From NCBI RefSeq assembly GCF_026212465.1, contig NC_080049.1, positions 16,065,209 through 16,129,208 on the forward strand: a DNA stretch of 64,000 nt. Reading direction: 5' to 3'. Numbering within the stretch: position 1 is the stretch's first letter; the number at the start of each line of letters is the position of its first letter. A model generated the notes under the pieces. The model ran no database searches. It was not told the DNA's origin and worked only from the letters and a program-made list of their open reading frames with translations. Below, in pieces: positions 49,285 through 61,446 of this stretch. Origin of the DNA: Amaranthus tricolor (taxonomy: Eukaryota; Streptophyta; Magnoliopsida; Caryophyllales; Amaranthaceae). A program made the translations under genes and the position numbers.

Positions 49285-49946
49285 CGTTATGAATGGTGTG
49301 ACTTGAGTGCACATTTAGTGTGTGCATTCATGTGTGACTCTTGGGTTTGGAATCCAATAACTATGTTAATGTAGGTGTATTAAGTTGAGTCTTGATGATT
49401 GTGATTTATGATGGTGATTAAAAGTATGGATTACTGAGGTAATGAAGTATGAGTTATTCATTAGAGTTAAGGGACTTAATGAACAAGTGCAAAGGTTTGA
49501 TTCTTGATTCTCCTAGAATGTTGTTTTTGACTCTTCAAGTACTTGGGGATGTTTCATTATCATTTATTCATAGTTTTAATGTATTTAATGTTACTTAGTG
49601 AGATCTCTTTTATAAATAGAGAGCTCTCATTCACACATAAAGAATCATCCACAAAAATACACCCCAAGCCAAACACTAGTCTATATCTCTTCTCTATTGT
49701 AATTCTCCATATTTGAGAGTTCTTTGAACTCCTTTGATAATATAAGAGATACTACACAACGGAGAACGTAGCCTAAGTTGGGTGAACCTCGTTAAATCTT
49801 TGTGTCGTTTTATTGCTTTACTTTCTCCTACAAACATCGATATAATTGATAGCTTAATTTGTTTGTCACAAAACCTCATACTTTCGATCTTGGCAATATT
49901 GGAGTTTGAAGCACATTGTTCGAACTCTAATATAGCATCGTTGTCA
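49285..49946 (+). repeat. 3' LTR of the gag-only copia element
   Basis: This LTR is 662 bp, matches 47079-47740 and is preceded by a polypurine tract. Its first base is mutated from T to C. After it, cacta and the remaining hAT sequence follow. Confidence 0.93.
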
Positions 49947-49951
49947 CACTA

Positions 49952-49989
49952 CATGAATTTTCTAAACAAATGATGTCATCTGAATCACA
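49952..49989 (+). pseudogene. hAT transposase remnant, copy B (right part)
   Basis: The 38 bp up to gaatcaca match 36793-36830 of copy A. After 49989 the two copies diverge completely, marking the other end of the duplicated hAT segment. Confidence 0.75.
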
Positions 49990-51172
49990 GAACCAAAACT
50001 TTTGACACTGATCTTGCTGTCTTACGACCTTAGAGCTGGTTTTATGGTCTCTATGTGGACTATTAGGGCTACTCTTGGGCCTTGGCTTCTTGGTCCATGT
50101 GCATAGATGCTCTCCCTTGGATTTTCCAATTCCTTGGTGCACTAGTTTGGGCTCCATGTGTCTCGCAAGGTAGGCTGACAGACAGATTGCTTTATTGCTT
50201 GTTCCTTTGTTTGTTTATAGTTTCTATGGCTTCTGTTCTGGCTAATTGATGCTGGAAGGTCTTCCTCAGCTCCTTATTGGTCTTGAGATACTTTTGTGTT
50301 CATGATTGGCTTAAGTTGGACTCTAAGAGCAGTTTGTACGGCTTCAATGTCAGGCTTCGTCATATATATTGATCCAGTTATGGTCCTTAATGTTTGTCTT
50401 TGCTTGTGGTCCATTTATAACTGGATCATTGTCCAACCCTTATATTGAATTAAGACCTAATCCAAGCATACTTGGATCATTCCCTCCTTCTTGGAAAAAG
50501 AATTGTCCTCAATTCTTGACCTTCTCCTTGAATGCTTGAGCTATCCCAAAGGTGACACAAAGCTGTTCATGCGCGCAGCCCACTGATGCACGTACCCACT
50601 ATAATGGCACACTGATTCTGCACCTACTTTCCATGGTTCTGATCTGCACAATACATGGATGGTGTTGCTGCTGCTGGCTGTTAGGACATAAGCTTACTGA
50701 TCTGCATAATACATGGATGGTGTTGCTGCTGAAGTTTCCTCAATCTGCACACCAACCTGTTCTGCACACAGTTAGGCGTGCCATTAATTTGCTGCTACTG
50801 CTAATTGTGTGTTTTACTTTCTGTTATGATATGAATGCGCACACATGTTGATTCCTTGTTGTATTGAACTTATCTCTGCAATCTATTGACCTGCACAACC
50901 AACTTTGCATACTGACCAGCTACTGGTCTATATTTTACTGATCACAAACCTTAATGGTATGTGTGAGGACCTGCTGAACTACTGAATTGCTGCTTGCTGT
51001 TGCTACAATTGCTTATCTGCTAAGCTACAATTGCTGATGCACCTGCTGTGATTACCCAATCACTATACAGACTGATCAACGATTTGGTTCACATACTGGT
51101 TAGAAGTTTTGAACTGTTGCTGACCAGAATCTAACCTGCTCCTGCTCACATTTGCACGTGTGGCTGCTACAC
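49990..51172. other. TE-like DNA without an intact gene
   Basis: On the minus strand a purine-rich stretch (caagaaggagggaatgatcc, about 50479-50498) resembles a polypurine tract followed by an LTR start, but I could not find a partner LTR. Short Cys/Leu-rich plus-strand frames here are composition artefacts. A 35-bp direct repeat lies at 50639-50731. Confidence 0.4.
50639..50731. repeat. 35-bp direct repeat (two copies, 58-bp period)
   Basis: The segment ctgatctgcacaatacatgg plus 15 further bases is at 50639-50673 and again at 50697-50731 with one c/t difference. The 23 bp between them are not repeated. This looks like a local tandem duplication. Confidence 0.85.
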
Positions 51173-52142
51173 CTACACTAAACTATTGTTGTACGTTGCT
51201 GCACAGACCCAATACAAACTGCACATAACCCAAAAAACGCAACAACAATAGACAACTACTAGCATAACTCCAATTAAATTAGGAACCAAGTGCCCCATAA
51301 TCATCACACATGTAAAGATGAATGATCTTGCCTTTACTTGCATAATCAACCACATCCATATATTAAACAAGCTTACCAAGAAGATTAGCTTGCTTATATT
51401 GCCATATTCTACTCTTTGTATTTTCCCCTTCTTAGAAAAAATTTGACCCTGAATTTTTGTAGGATTAAATTCAACAAACCTACTAACATGAACATACTCA
51501 ACAAAATCATCAATCATTACATACTCATGCATCTTTGCTGGCTCTATTTGTGAATCATCTTCAAAACTTGCATGAACATTGGCCACATGTAATACCTCCT
51601 GTCTAGTACAACGCAAATCATCACAAGATGTCTCCACAACTTCTTCAAGATCATTTACAATCTCTACACAAGATGCCTCAACATCTCCTTTAAGATCATT
51701 AATCACCTCTACACAAGATGCTTCAATAATTTCTTCACTATTCTCCACAATAGATGGTTCTTGATTGTTATCAAAAGAAGAAAACAATTGTGTGCTTTGT
51801 GTATCAACATGCTTTGAAATGATCTCAAATCTAATCCTAACTGGATTACCATCAGGATTATACTCATGAACAATTACCATTTTAGAATCCCCATGTTGCT
51901 CTTGCAATCTTTGTTGAAATCTCAGCTTTTCTTGATGAAGATCAAGCTTCCTCTTCAAGCTGTGTTTTTGAATCCAAACATCCACCAATTTTCCAAGGCA
52001 AAGACTCCATTGAGTCCAATCCATTTGTCATAAACAGTCCACTTTCAACCCCTCAAGCCTTTCCTCCTCCACATTCAATGTTGCTAGTTGAAGATTTTCA
52101 ATTGCACACTCTAGTTTATCCAATGATTTATGTATGTTCATG
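51173..52142 (-). pseudogene. Unrecognised coiled-coil/acidic ORF, probably TE-encoded
   Basis: A minus-strand frame starts at an ATG near 52142 (MNIHKSLDKLECAIENLQLA), meets a TGA after about 37 codons, and continues from ATG 52024 for 283 codons. The second part begins MDWTQWSLCLGKLVD, then has a Gln/Glu/Lys-rich helix, an acidic segment with a threefold internal repeat (EASCVEVINDL, EASCVEIVNDL, ETSCDDL) and a hydrophobic Cys/Val-rich end. I do not recognise the family. It sits about 500 bp inside a CACTA-like terminus and next to LTR-like sequence, so a transposon origin is likely. Whether the hydrophobic tail is real or a read-through of non-coding DNA is open. Confidence 0.4.
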
Positions 52143-52394
52143 TTTACTTTCGATGATTTCATATTCTAAGGCTCAAGAATCTCTCAAAATTGAAGTATGA
52201 GAGTAAGGATAAGAGTGAAAAAGAAAGAAAGACAGAGAAATGAAGTTTGGGAATTTTTTTGTGCACAAAACAGAAAGCAAACAGAACCAAACAGCCTAAA
52301 TTCAAAAATTTGTACGAAATGTTTGCTACTGAAAACTCGACCAAACCAACTCCAAGTATGATGAATTTTAAAAAACCTTTTCATGTTATTTTGG

Positions 52395-52656
52395 GATAAA
52401 TTTTAAAATAATATTTTCCGACTAATTATTAGTCGAAAATTTCCTACTGTTTTCTAACTAACTTGGTAGTTGGAATTTCCGACTAAATTTCAATTAACCA
52501 TGGTTAGTCGGAAATTCCGATTGTTTTACTCCTAAAATGAAATTCCGACCATTCTGAACCAACTGTTCCAAAATAGTCGGAACAGTCGGTATAGCTCTAT
52601 ACCGACTAATTTCCGACTGTTTTTGGTAGTCAAAAAGTTGCTATTTTTTTGTAGTG
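52395..52656 (-). mobile_element. CACTA-like terminus with ccgactaa subterminal repeats
   Basis: Read on the minus strand from 52656 the sequence begins CACTACAAAAAAATAGC, then carries repeated agtcggaaat / ccgactaatt units in both orientations down to about 52415. This is the layout of an En/Spm-CACTA end. No matching second end was found in the window, so the element is truncated, rearranged or larger than the visible part. Confidence 0.65.
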
Positions 52657-54671
52657 GAATTCGATGGAGGACCTATTTATAATGCCCGTTACAATATTCA
52701 ACTGAGCATTTTTCGAAAATAGTAATTAAAAGGTTGAGTCAATGGGAAATTTTTTTGAGCTTTGAATTTGGCAAAGTCAAACTCCAAACAACATCCCAAT
52801 ACTTGATTTTTGATTTAAAATTTGAAATGGTAAGTTTTTGGCTGAAATACAACAAAATTATTTAGAGAGAAAATAGGGAAAAGTATTAGGAATAAGAGCG
52901 TATAATGGTGAGTAGAGAAGAAATTTAAGAGAGAAGTAATCAGAAGATTGAGAACGATAAGACATTCATGACAATTAACAAATTCACTATCTTTGTTGAC
53001 TGATTCCCTTTACATATCTAAACCAATCATGTTACATAGGTAACACTTGTTCATTTCCCTTTGTTTTTTTTTTTTTTTTTTTTTATTCCATTACCTTTAC
53101 ATTTTACCACTTATTCCAAACACCTTTAGTAGCCTACTAGCCCTAATGAGATCTAATAAAGTATACTTCGTCGTATTTGCTTTTGGTTCTTTGAATATAT
53201 ATTCCATATGGTTTTTCCGTGTTTAAGATTTTTCTACATATGTTTTTTTTTTTAAAATCGAGTTAGTGATATTGAGCTTTCAAGTATAATTTTTTGGTAA
53301 ACTACGTACTTATTTAGACTGAATTTGAAAATATATGGTCAATTAAGGTGATCACGACATTTCTTTTTTTGAAATAAGTGTTATTATATTAGGTAAAAAT
53401 ATTGTAAAGTCATCAAAAAAAACTTTCATTTTATCTACCACGTGTAAAAGTTAGAATGTTAAGATTACTACGTGGATCAAAAAACCGTTTGTGTGCCACA
53501 TGAAAAAGCCAAAAATTTTAAATTACAATATAAAGTTTTCTTAAATTATATTTTAATCTTATCCACGTAATTCTGTTATTTCTCTTTAAATCAATTTATT
53601 ACTTCTATTAATCTATATTCTTTGCTAAAATTTTATCTTTCTATCAAATAGTAGGCATGTATGAGTCCTGTTTTATCCACAGACATCAAATATCTGTATA
53701 TGTTCATTGACAAAAGAATCCCTTCACGGAAACAAAACCATTGAATTTAGAGCATTCTCAACCTATCATATACCTCCACTTAGTCATTACCACACATTAT
53801 CTTTTGTTTCCTTAGTAGACTATCCACTGTCTCCTCTCCATAGCCAAGCAACATACACCACTCAAATACTTCTACTTCACATCAAGTACCCTTTGCTATT
53901 ATGCTTTAATTTTTTTAAATTAATCTTTGCCAATATTCTAATTATATGTTGCATTTTATTTTACTCATTTATCGATATATTATTTTAATCTAAATCTATC
54001 TATTTATACTTATTTAAAAAGTATTAAAAGTAGACATCAATAAAATTCACATTGAAATGAAACAAAAAAAAAATCAGATACAACTACGATTTAAAATAAA
54101 ATATAAATTAAAAATAATGATTTAATAGTGCTAAAAAGATGACATTTTATCATATAATAAGACAAATTATATATCACAATCTACATATGAGACTAATAGG
54201 GTCATTAGTAGGAGTATAGGATTGACTAATAACTATAGTGACATATTTCAGTAATAAGATATAAAATTTCTATACAACTAGTAAAATAATTACGCAATAG
54301 GCCAAATAGATAAACAACCTTTTGGGTTTTTTTTTTTTTCAAAAATTAATAATTCATAACAAAGTAAAATAACACCAGTAAATAGTGATACAAAAACAAA
54401 GATACTGATGAATAATGATAAAAAGATAATCCTAAAAATGTGACGGCAAAATTTTGTTTGGGCGGCATCTTATTTTATTTGATTCTAGATTAATGCTTCA
54501 ATGGGGAGCAATCAGGTAAGCCACATATTTCCATCCCTTTGTTACATTATGTTATAGTACTCTATAGTCTATAGTCTATGCATGTCAAAACATTGCATCT
54601 CAGTACTGATTATGTACTTGTTATAAGTTTTTTTAATTATATCCTTCAAATTAAGGTGTGTAGCATAAGGT
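52657..54671. other. AT-rich intergenic DNA downstream of the HHO gene
   Basis: No gene is visible. It contains a poly-T tract at about 53066-53085, another near 54330, and an open frame at 53707-53988 that is Leu/His/Phe-rich and has no motif. It forms the 3' flank of the minus-strand gene ending at 54672. Confidence 0.6.
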
Positions 54672-57600
54672 CTACATATGTTTCTGAGCCTTCCAACTCT
54701 GCCCATCAGATTTTTCCTGATCTTCCTCTTCTTCTACACTTGACGAGTTGCATTTTATGGACCTGCCCAAGTTAAATGGGCCGTCGGGAGAGCTCGAATG
54801 TTGCCGGTCATCATCAGTTGACAATCGAGGGTCCATGGCAGCATTAGTTGGAATTTTCCGAACATGAAGCCTGTATTTCTGTACATGGGCAATGGGTATC
54901 CCGTTTTAGTACATGTAGTTAATCCCGTTTTTTAACAAGACTTTGACGTTATTGTCACTACAAATAAATAATAAAATGGTAACGGTACGTATAATTGACA
55001 TTTAATCGCTAAATTGCTAGAAAGTGCTCCTTGCGACGGCCCTAAGGACAAACGCCATTTCAATGGACGCTAGATGAAAATTGAACGCCTAAGCATCGCG
55101 AAAATCACGAAAATCATGAAACATGTTATATGTTGAGGTGTAATATGATTAACGTGTGTTTGTTAAATACTTGTTAGATGACATTTTATTTTTAGTTGCT
55201 CAAACATTAGAAACAAGTATTTTAAAAGATGACGTAAATTAAGCCAGCTTGGTAATTTTCAAGTTAAAACAAGAAAATTACTATGAATAAATTTTTAAGG
55301 GAAATTCCACATAATAGTATCGAACTTTTATGAAATGCCAGTGGTATCACTTTTCTAAGGATTTTCCACATGGTAGTTTATGCCTTATCTAACTCCTGTA
55401 GTATTTTCTATTAAATTTTTGTCAATTTCCGTTTGATTCACCATTTTGACGTTTTTACCTTTATTAAGTGTTTGACAGTTGGTTGTTGTCTTTATAATTT
55501 GCCCCAAAATATTTGAGTGCGTTAAGAAATTAAACTGTAAATTAAACATCAAAATGGTAAATTAAACATTTGAGAGCATAAAAATGATTAAGAAAAATTA
55601 TGAAGACAACAATAACACTTAATAAGGGTAGAAACGTCAACATGGTAAATTAAAAGAAATTGAAAATAATTTAACGGAAAATGCAACGGCAGTTAGATAA
55701 GTCATAAACTGGATGCTAACATGTAGAAAAATCTTACAAAAGTTCTACCACTGGTATTTTACGAAAGTTCGATGCTGTCATGTGAAATTTCTTAATAATA
55801 ATTGGGTTTTAGAGTTTTGATTTATAATTTTTACGAAACATTTCCATTATAGATGGCTTAACATCTAATAAATCATCCTATACTTGGTTTTTAATGGATC
55901 AAATTAGTTAATCAGCTAATAATTATTTGCCAAACATATCCTAATCCTAATAAAAAAAATAAAAATAAATAAAAAGAGAAAAGATTATTGCCTGTAAATG
56001 ACTTTTAACTTCATCATTAGTTAACCCATCCACTTGCATAAGGTCTCTAATTTGTTTAGGAGTAGCCACTGCAAACCAAATATAGTATGTTATTAAAACT
56101 TAAAACTATTTTATAGGGCTTGAAATAGAAAGCTTTTGCAACTGAAGAAACATGGATCGAGTGATTTTGATTAAGAATTATTAGTATTGCACTAATACCA
56201 ATAAATTATGCATTCATATATCGAACTACTGTCTACTGACTTTGAATATTCATACAACAATTAGTACTCTATGTACAATAACATTTAATCAATTCTTTAA
56301 AGTTACTTAATTAAACGACTACACTTATGGAAGATTTGTAACAGATTCTACCCAATTCTTTATTTCACCATTATGTTTGGAACATCCCTTTTAAGTTAGA
56401 AACAAATATTATTAATTTAGCATTGGGATAATAAGATAAAAACAATTGAAAAATAGAAAACTATAGATAATAAGATGAAAAAAGTGAAGATGCTTGTGGG
56501 TAAGATTTGAAAAGTTAATGTGTATCCAAAATCGAAATTAAAAATGTCAAATCAAGTACATCAACAAATATAAAATGTGTACTAGAATCAAATTAAAAGT
56601 ATATAAAATTATGTAATGTAAATTTAGCATAAAAGTATTTACTCCGTTATATAATACTTGCACCATTTTGATTTGATACATGTATTAAGGAAATAATTTG
56701 TTGATAACGTAAATATTATTATTAGTTTTTAAAAAATCGCAAAAGTATAAGAATTAATGAGATGTGGACCAAAAATAAATTTGGGCTAAATAGCACAATT
56801 TTAAGTTACTTTAGTATTATATGTAATAAAGAAAGTATTGTCAAACTAATGAATAAGGTAAGTGTAGCAAGTAATAAGAAAGAGTGAAGTCTAAAGTATC
56901 TCTGTTGAGCAATGAATACGATATTAGTTTTATACTCCTTTGTTTCATAATACGTGCTATATTTGACTATTTTATATGCAATCCAATGAAATATTTTGTT
57001 ATTCGTATATATTCAATTACGCATAATTAAAAAATATAAAAAGATAATATTAAGAAAATTTACGATTACGCGATTAAAAAAGATCCCCTACATTTTTTAT
57101 ATACATTAGCCTCAAAATTTAAAATAATGTTCGATTATAGTAATGCTAGTAAACGTAACATAAATTATATTTCAAAGAGGAACAAATATTTAACATAGAT
57201 TATTGTAAGAGGTAATCTTTTTCAAAGATGCATTATATATATGGATTAAGTAGCTTATTTAATACAAACTAAAAAGAAATAATAATGTAAGTTTTTGGTT
57301 TTAAGGTCGTCTCTCTGAGAGACGGTCTCACACAACAATAATAACTGAAGATTTAATACTTCCTTCTATTCAGCTTATGTGTCTCATTTTCTTTTATGGT
57401 CAAGTCACCTTAATTGTCTCAATTCTATTTTTGGTATGGGTTTTTGACTTTTATGCCCTTAGTAGCTTTATCGTATTTTCAATTATACACTTCATTATCC
57501 ATACTAATTTTCTCCTTTACATTAAAAACTCATAATACCACTCTCTTTTCAACCCTTAGGTCCCACTTTTGATTTTTCTTAAAATCCGTAAAAAGTCAAA

Positions 57601-58978
57601 TGAGACTGGTGAATAAAATGGAGAATATTTTAGACATAAATTGTTTGACCATTTAAATGGGGGCCATTACCCACCGTGGGCTTGTGGCTCTACGTGCGTC
57701 TAAATTACAAAAGCAAAATTGCGGAAAACTTCAATCATATTCTCCAACTCTAGAGCAACTTTTAATTTAATGGAGTTGAACTTCAATTCTATTTTTTATT
57801 TGTTTAATATAATTTGAAATTTTTTAATTATATAAATAAGATGATTATTCGAATTTATCGTATGATGAGACATTCATATACATTTGTTCCATACATTTAT
57901 AACTTATGAGACCATGAATTTGATGAACATCAAATTTGTTTAAAATTTTTAGAAATAAATAAATAAATTGTTATTAATCACCAATATTATAAATCAGTAT
58001 AACAAAATAAAAATTTCCTTAATAGAATATATTTCAACTAAAATTATTACACCAGAAATTAATCTCACCTTGGGACCCACCAAGTTTTTCAAGAGCATCG
58101 ACAAACCGTCGATGAAGTTCCGGCGACCAGCACCGCCGACGCTTCCTAGCAGTTTGATACAGGAAGTTGCTGTCCGGTTTAACTTTCTTATTAACCTCTG
58201 AAGAAAAACCTGAACCGGATAATAACCGTCCGGTTCGAGGCTTCCCTGAACCCGGTTCATCTAAACTGGAAGGCATGAGTGACAGTCTTGGGATATCGTC
58301 ACCGGTTATGGGAGAAAATGACAAAATTGCCCCCATATCGTTTTTACGCGGTGGCTCGTAGTCGTCATCCTCACTTGTCTGAAAATAAATAAATAAATAG
58401 ATGTTTTTGAAATAAACAAAATGTATAAAAACATACTCCTACTGAACATATAAAAATAAAAATAAAAATAAAAATAATGAAATATACCGGACTCCAGAGT
58501 TGAGCAGAGCTCATCCAAGTTTTCTTCTCGAACTCATCGATTTCCAAATTTACCCTTGACGTTTTATCATAATTACCACTACACAGTTTTTCTTCACTTT
58601 TGTTCACAACATGTTTCAGTTTGGTTACAGCTGCAGATTATAAAACAAAACTCAAATTTCCCCAAAATTTATGTAAGAAAAAAAAAACCAAAATTGAAAA
58701 GAAATAACGGATGAATGAAAACAAAAAAAAAAAAAAAAAAAAAAAAACAACAAACCATCGTTTAAGATTAGAAATGAAAGGGGAAGTTCACGCTGAAATG
58801 CTTGAATTTTCTTAAGTTCACCTTCCAATCCAATAATTAAAGTATTAAGTTTGGATAATTCGCTGGAATTGGTAATTTCAACGATTAAAAATCGAGTTAA
58901 AAGTTCAGGAAAAGATGAAGGATTTGTTGGAAATGGAGGGCTTAAATCTAAAGATAACAAAGGAAAATTGGATTCCAT
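54672..58978 (-). CDS. HRS1/HHO (NIGT1-type) GARP transcription factor, five exons
   Basis: I assembled five exons on the minus strand: 58978-58756, 58630-58488, 58378-58069, 56068-55992 and 54878-54672. They total 960 bp in one frame, or 319 residues and a TAG stop. Residues 8-12 (LSLDL) form an EAR-type repression motif. Residues about 50-74 hold the [17 protein letters not shown] block typical of the HHO N-terminal domain. Residues 200-256 form the GARP Myb-like DNA-binding domain, split over three exons ([44 protein letters not shown]). The tail is Ser/acidic. Members of this subfamily are nuclear repressors that connect nitrate and phosphate signals. Three introns are GT-AG; intron 4 (55991-54879) starts with GC. 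Introns 3 and 4 hold MITEs. Which paralogue it is cannot be decided here. No broken codons are seen, so the gene looks functional. Confidence 0.93.
54879..55991 (-). other. GC-AG intron 4 of the HHO gene
   Basis: After the codon CAG of SHLQ the intron begins GCAATA and ends in tgtacag before AAATACAGG (KYRLH). A GT donor giving the same join is not available nearby, and the protein motif is continuous only with this GC donor. The intron contains a fold-back MITE. Confidence 0.8.
55299..55791. mobile_element. Fold-back MITE in intron 4 of the HHO gene, TTAA-flanked
   Basis: The two halves of this 493-bp stretch are long imperfect inverted repeats (gggaaattccacataatag at the left matches the complement of the right end through more than 200 bases, including the cagtggta and gacgttt words). 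TTAA borders both sides (55295-55298 and 55792-55795). It has no ORF. The transposon superfamily is uncertain; a TTAA duplication is one possibility, chance is another. Confidence 0.75.
56935..57187. mobile_element. Possible Stowaway-type MITE in HHO intron 3
   Basis: The left end ta-ctcctttgtttcataatac resembles Stowaway/Tc1-mariner MITE termini that begin CTCC and are flanked by TA. The right end (caaagaggaacaaata) pairs only partly, so limits are uncertain. Confidence 0.3.
57305..57334. repeat. Short palindrome cgtctctctgagagacg
   Basis: A 17-base palindrome followed by gtctcacacaac lies just left of the Stowaway-type MITE. Similar gagacggtctcac words are common dispersed repeats in plants; this may be a MITE fragment. 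Confidence 0.5.
57359..57625. mobile_element. Stowaway-type MITE in HHO intron 3
   Basis: This 267-bp element is TA-flanked (57357-57358 and 57626-57627), with ends cttccttctattc and gaataaaatggagaa forming an imperfect terminal inverted repeat, followed inward by gtgtctcattt and its complement near aaatgagac. The interior has the ggtcaagtcaccttaattgt type of sequence seen in Stowaway MITEs. It is non-coding. Confidence 0.6.
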
Positions 58979-59094
58979 TAAATTTTTAGGCTGAGATATT
59001 GTTTGAGAACTACAGGTGGAAGGATAAGCATGAAATGTGAAGAAAAGAAATACGAGTACAAGTAAGAGGTGATGATGATAAGAAAAAACGCCGT

Positions 59095-59106
59095 CTTATT
59101 TATAGC
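59095..59106 (-). promoter_or_regulatory. TATA box of the HHO gene
   Basis: On the minus strand GCTATAAATAAG lies about 120 bp upstream of the ATG at 58978, a normal distance for a plant TATA box plus short leader. The leader has no upstream in-frame ATG that I noticed. Confidence 0.6.
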
Positions 59107-61446
59107 TACAATAAAGTAGTTGGAGAAACGAAATCGAGTCCTCGCGTAATAGAATCTAATAGAAGCATATTTTTTTAATGTTTTTTTTTTTTTTTATATC
59201 TCCTTTTTGGTTGGTTTCTTATTTCTTCCACTCTCTTTATAAACCAAGGGTGTTAAATTAAAGTATGAATTGAGAATCAAATTTCTTTTAAAAGTAATTT
59301 ATCCTTATTAGTAAAAAGATATTTTTTCTGTGCAAGAGTATGTTGTGATGTATGATAAGGCCAAAACTACTACTATTGCAATTATATATAAAACAAATGG
59401 AGTTAAATTATGGAATCATATTTGTGTTTTGAAACTATTCAAAAATTGAATCCTTGAATCAAAATTGTTGCATTGTAAGGGTGTTATCTACTTAAATAGT
59501 CCACTTACGACTTTCAACTTTTTGTATCGACTTTACAGTAGGATGACAAAAATATTAAGCATACACCAGTGTTAACTATTGTTCTGGTAGGAAACTGAAC
59601 ATCAACGCTCTCAATAAAGATATTAAGAATGTCTTTTAGAGCCCACAAATGGATATGAACTGCTGGGGAAGGTACTGAGTTGCTATCTAGAATGTGTTGA
59701 GTTGTATCCTACGCAGGTGAACATACGAGGGCCGGAGCAGGGTGCTTCGGGGGACCTCCTTTGATGATAAAGTTAGTAAGTATTCGAGAAGGATTGCCTA
59801 ATCTTTCTCTTAGAGTGCACAATGGATTTTAGCTCTAGAGAAGAAGATTTAGGGCTTGTTAACGAATGTGAGATCCGTAGTGAAAGAATGTTTGAGAATA
59901 CTTGAATGTTTAGAATGCTAAGAGTTAATGTACCTTTTATAGTGCATGACAATGTGTATTTATAATAGTGGGTGTGGAAAGAGGTTTCCAAAACCCTAGT
60001 GGAAAATCAGACTTTTTACCTTAATGGAATCTTTCTTGGGATCAACTAAAAGGTGTGGAATGTTCTCAAAGTAATCTTAGAGCTTCCTGGTTGATTGATT
60101 CCCACTTTATGGCTGTCCTTTTGTCCTTAAGTGTGTTTGTAGTAATAGAATACGAGGTAGGTATGCTGCCTCGCCTTAAGCAAGTAATTGTAGCTTTTAG
60201 CACTTGACTACAACTATCACTGGACATGTCACCATAACTTTTGTGGCTTTCTCAAGGTGTTGGCGCTATTTGTTCTTAAGTATAATGATCTCTGTGTTAC
60301 TCCGTCACTCCTGTGTGTCTTGTCACCCTGAGATCTTGATTTATGGCTATGTTGATCCTTTAGGGAGTTGTTGTGTCCTTCTCAGGGAGTTGGGACCTTT
60401 GAAGAAATCTTAGTTGTTGTCTTCTACTCAAGGGTGCAATCAGGTTTCTTCCTTCCTGAGGGGGGAGGGGGTCTCATGAGGAACTACTACTATTCTAGAT
60501 TTGATATTTTCACGTGTCAAGGTGCTGGGACCCAGGACCAAGTTCTGGCACATACAATTTTCCCCTCGGCCATGTTGGATGATTGTAAAGTGTATCAACT
60601 GGTTTGATCATGGTTCGTTTCTTAACTCAGATGCTCTTTAGAGTTGGAGTGTCCAATTTTAAGTGTTCTATAGGTTTCTGAAAGAAAATTTCCATTTCTT
60701 TACTTATCTGTGAGTGTATTATAGTACCATCCCTATAAATGCCTCCTACTCCCTGTGCTTTAGGAGTCATACGAAAAGATAGGGACTATAGTTACTATGT
60801 TCTTTCATTAGTTTTGTTCCTAGGGTGAAATATGCTTAATGAAGGTTTTCTAGCGTGGAATTTCCTTTATGCAGCCTTTATGTCTTTCTTTAGGGTTTAT
60901 TAACCCTAAAGGAAATTCTCAGGGTGAATTGTATAGTTAAAATGACCGTTGCACTGTAGTTTCTCCGAAACCTTTGCTACAGAGGTCTTCAAAATCTTTT
61001 TGCCCCATAAATGAAGGCAAGAAAATGAAATATTATTTTTTTGCCATATATCGTAATTTGACTTGTGACCTAAGATTTAACTTGTTGGATAAGTTTAAAC
61101 ACGTGGGTGGTGGATCCCTCACAAGTGTGCCATTTGAATCCCACGCAAACAAATGGAACCACTTGCATTGTACATTTCATTTTTCCCGCTTAAAGGACAA
61201 TTTTTCTTTGATCTGATTTCAAATTTGTTTCAATCTTGGCCATTCATTTTCGCACCCACTTTATAGGTGCATTTATCGAGAAATTTATAAATTTTCCACT
61301 TCATTTTCCACTTAAAAAACTTTCTCAACTCTTGAACTTCTTTCTCTTCGCGCATACTCGTGATTTCTCAGCAATTTGTGAACTCATTGTCCTCGTGTGA
61401 TTCTTTTGACTTGAAATTCTGTAGATTCTAGTATTAATCTTCAAAC
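59107..61446. other. Upstream region and TE-like DNA without a gene
   Basis: The first few hundred bases are the HHO promoter region, with a poly-T tract at 59175-59195. From about 59560 the composition changes to less AT-rich DNA with short open frames and no motif, likely the decayed non-coding part of the gypsy-type element that follows. Confidence 0.45.

Larger units (their letters stand above)
47079..49946 (+). mobile_element. Gag-only Ty1/copia element with 662-bp LTRs
   Basis: The two LTRs are 47079-47740 (TGTTATG...TTTTCA) and 49285-49946 (first base changed to C, ending TTGTCA), each exactly 662 bp. Target duplications are cactg (47074-47078) and cacta (49947-49951), differing at one base. 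A degenerate initiator-Met primer-binding site (tagtatcatagcc) starts at 47743, and a polypurine tract (aaggtggagat) precedes the 3' LTR. The 1.54-kb interior has only gag and the beginning of protease; integrase, RT and RNase H are missing. It sits inside hAT remnant B. It could move only with proteins from a relative. Confidence 0.93.

Noticed and set aside
49944..49960. cacactacatg as a CACTA end at the hAT B boundary
   Set aside because: It is explained by the copia LTR end (ttgtca) plus its target duplication cacta.
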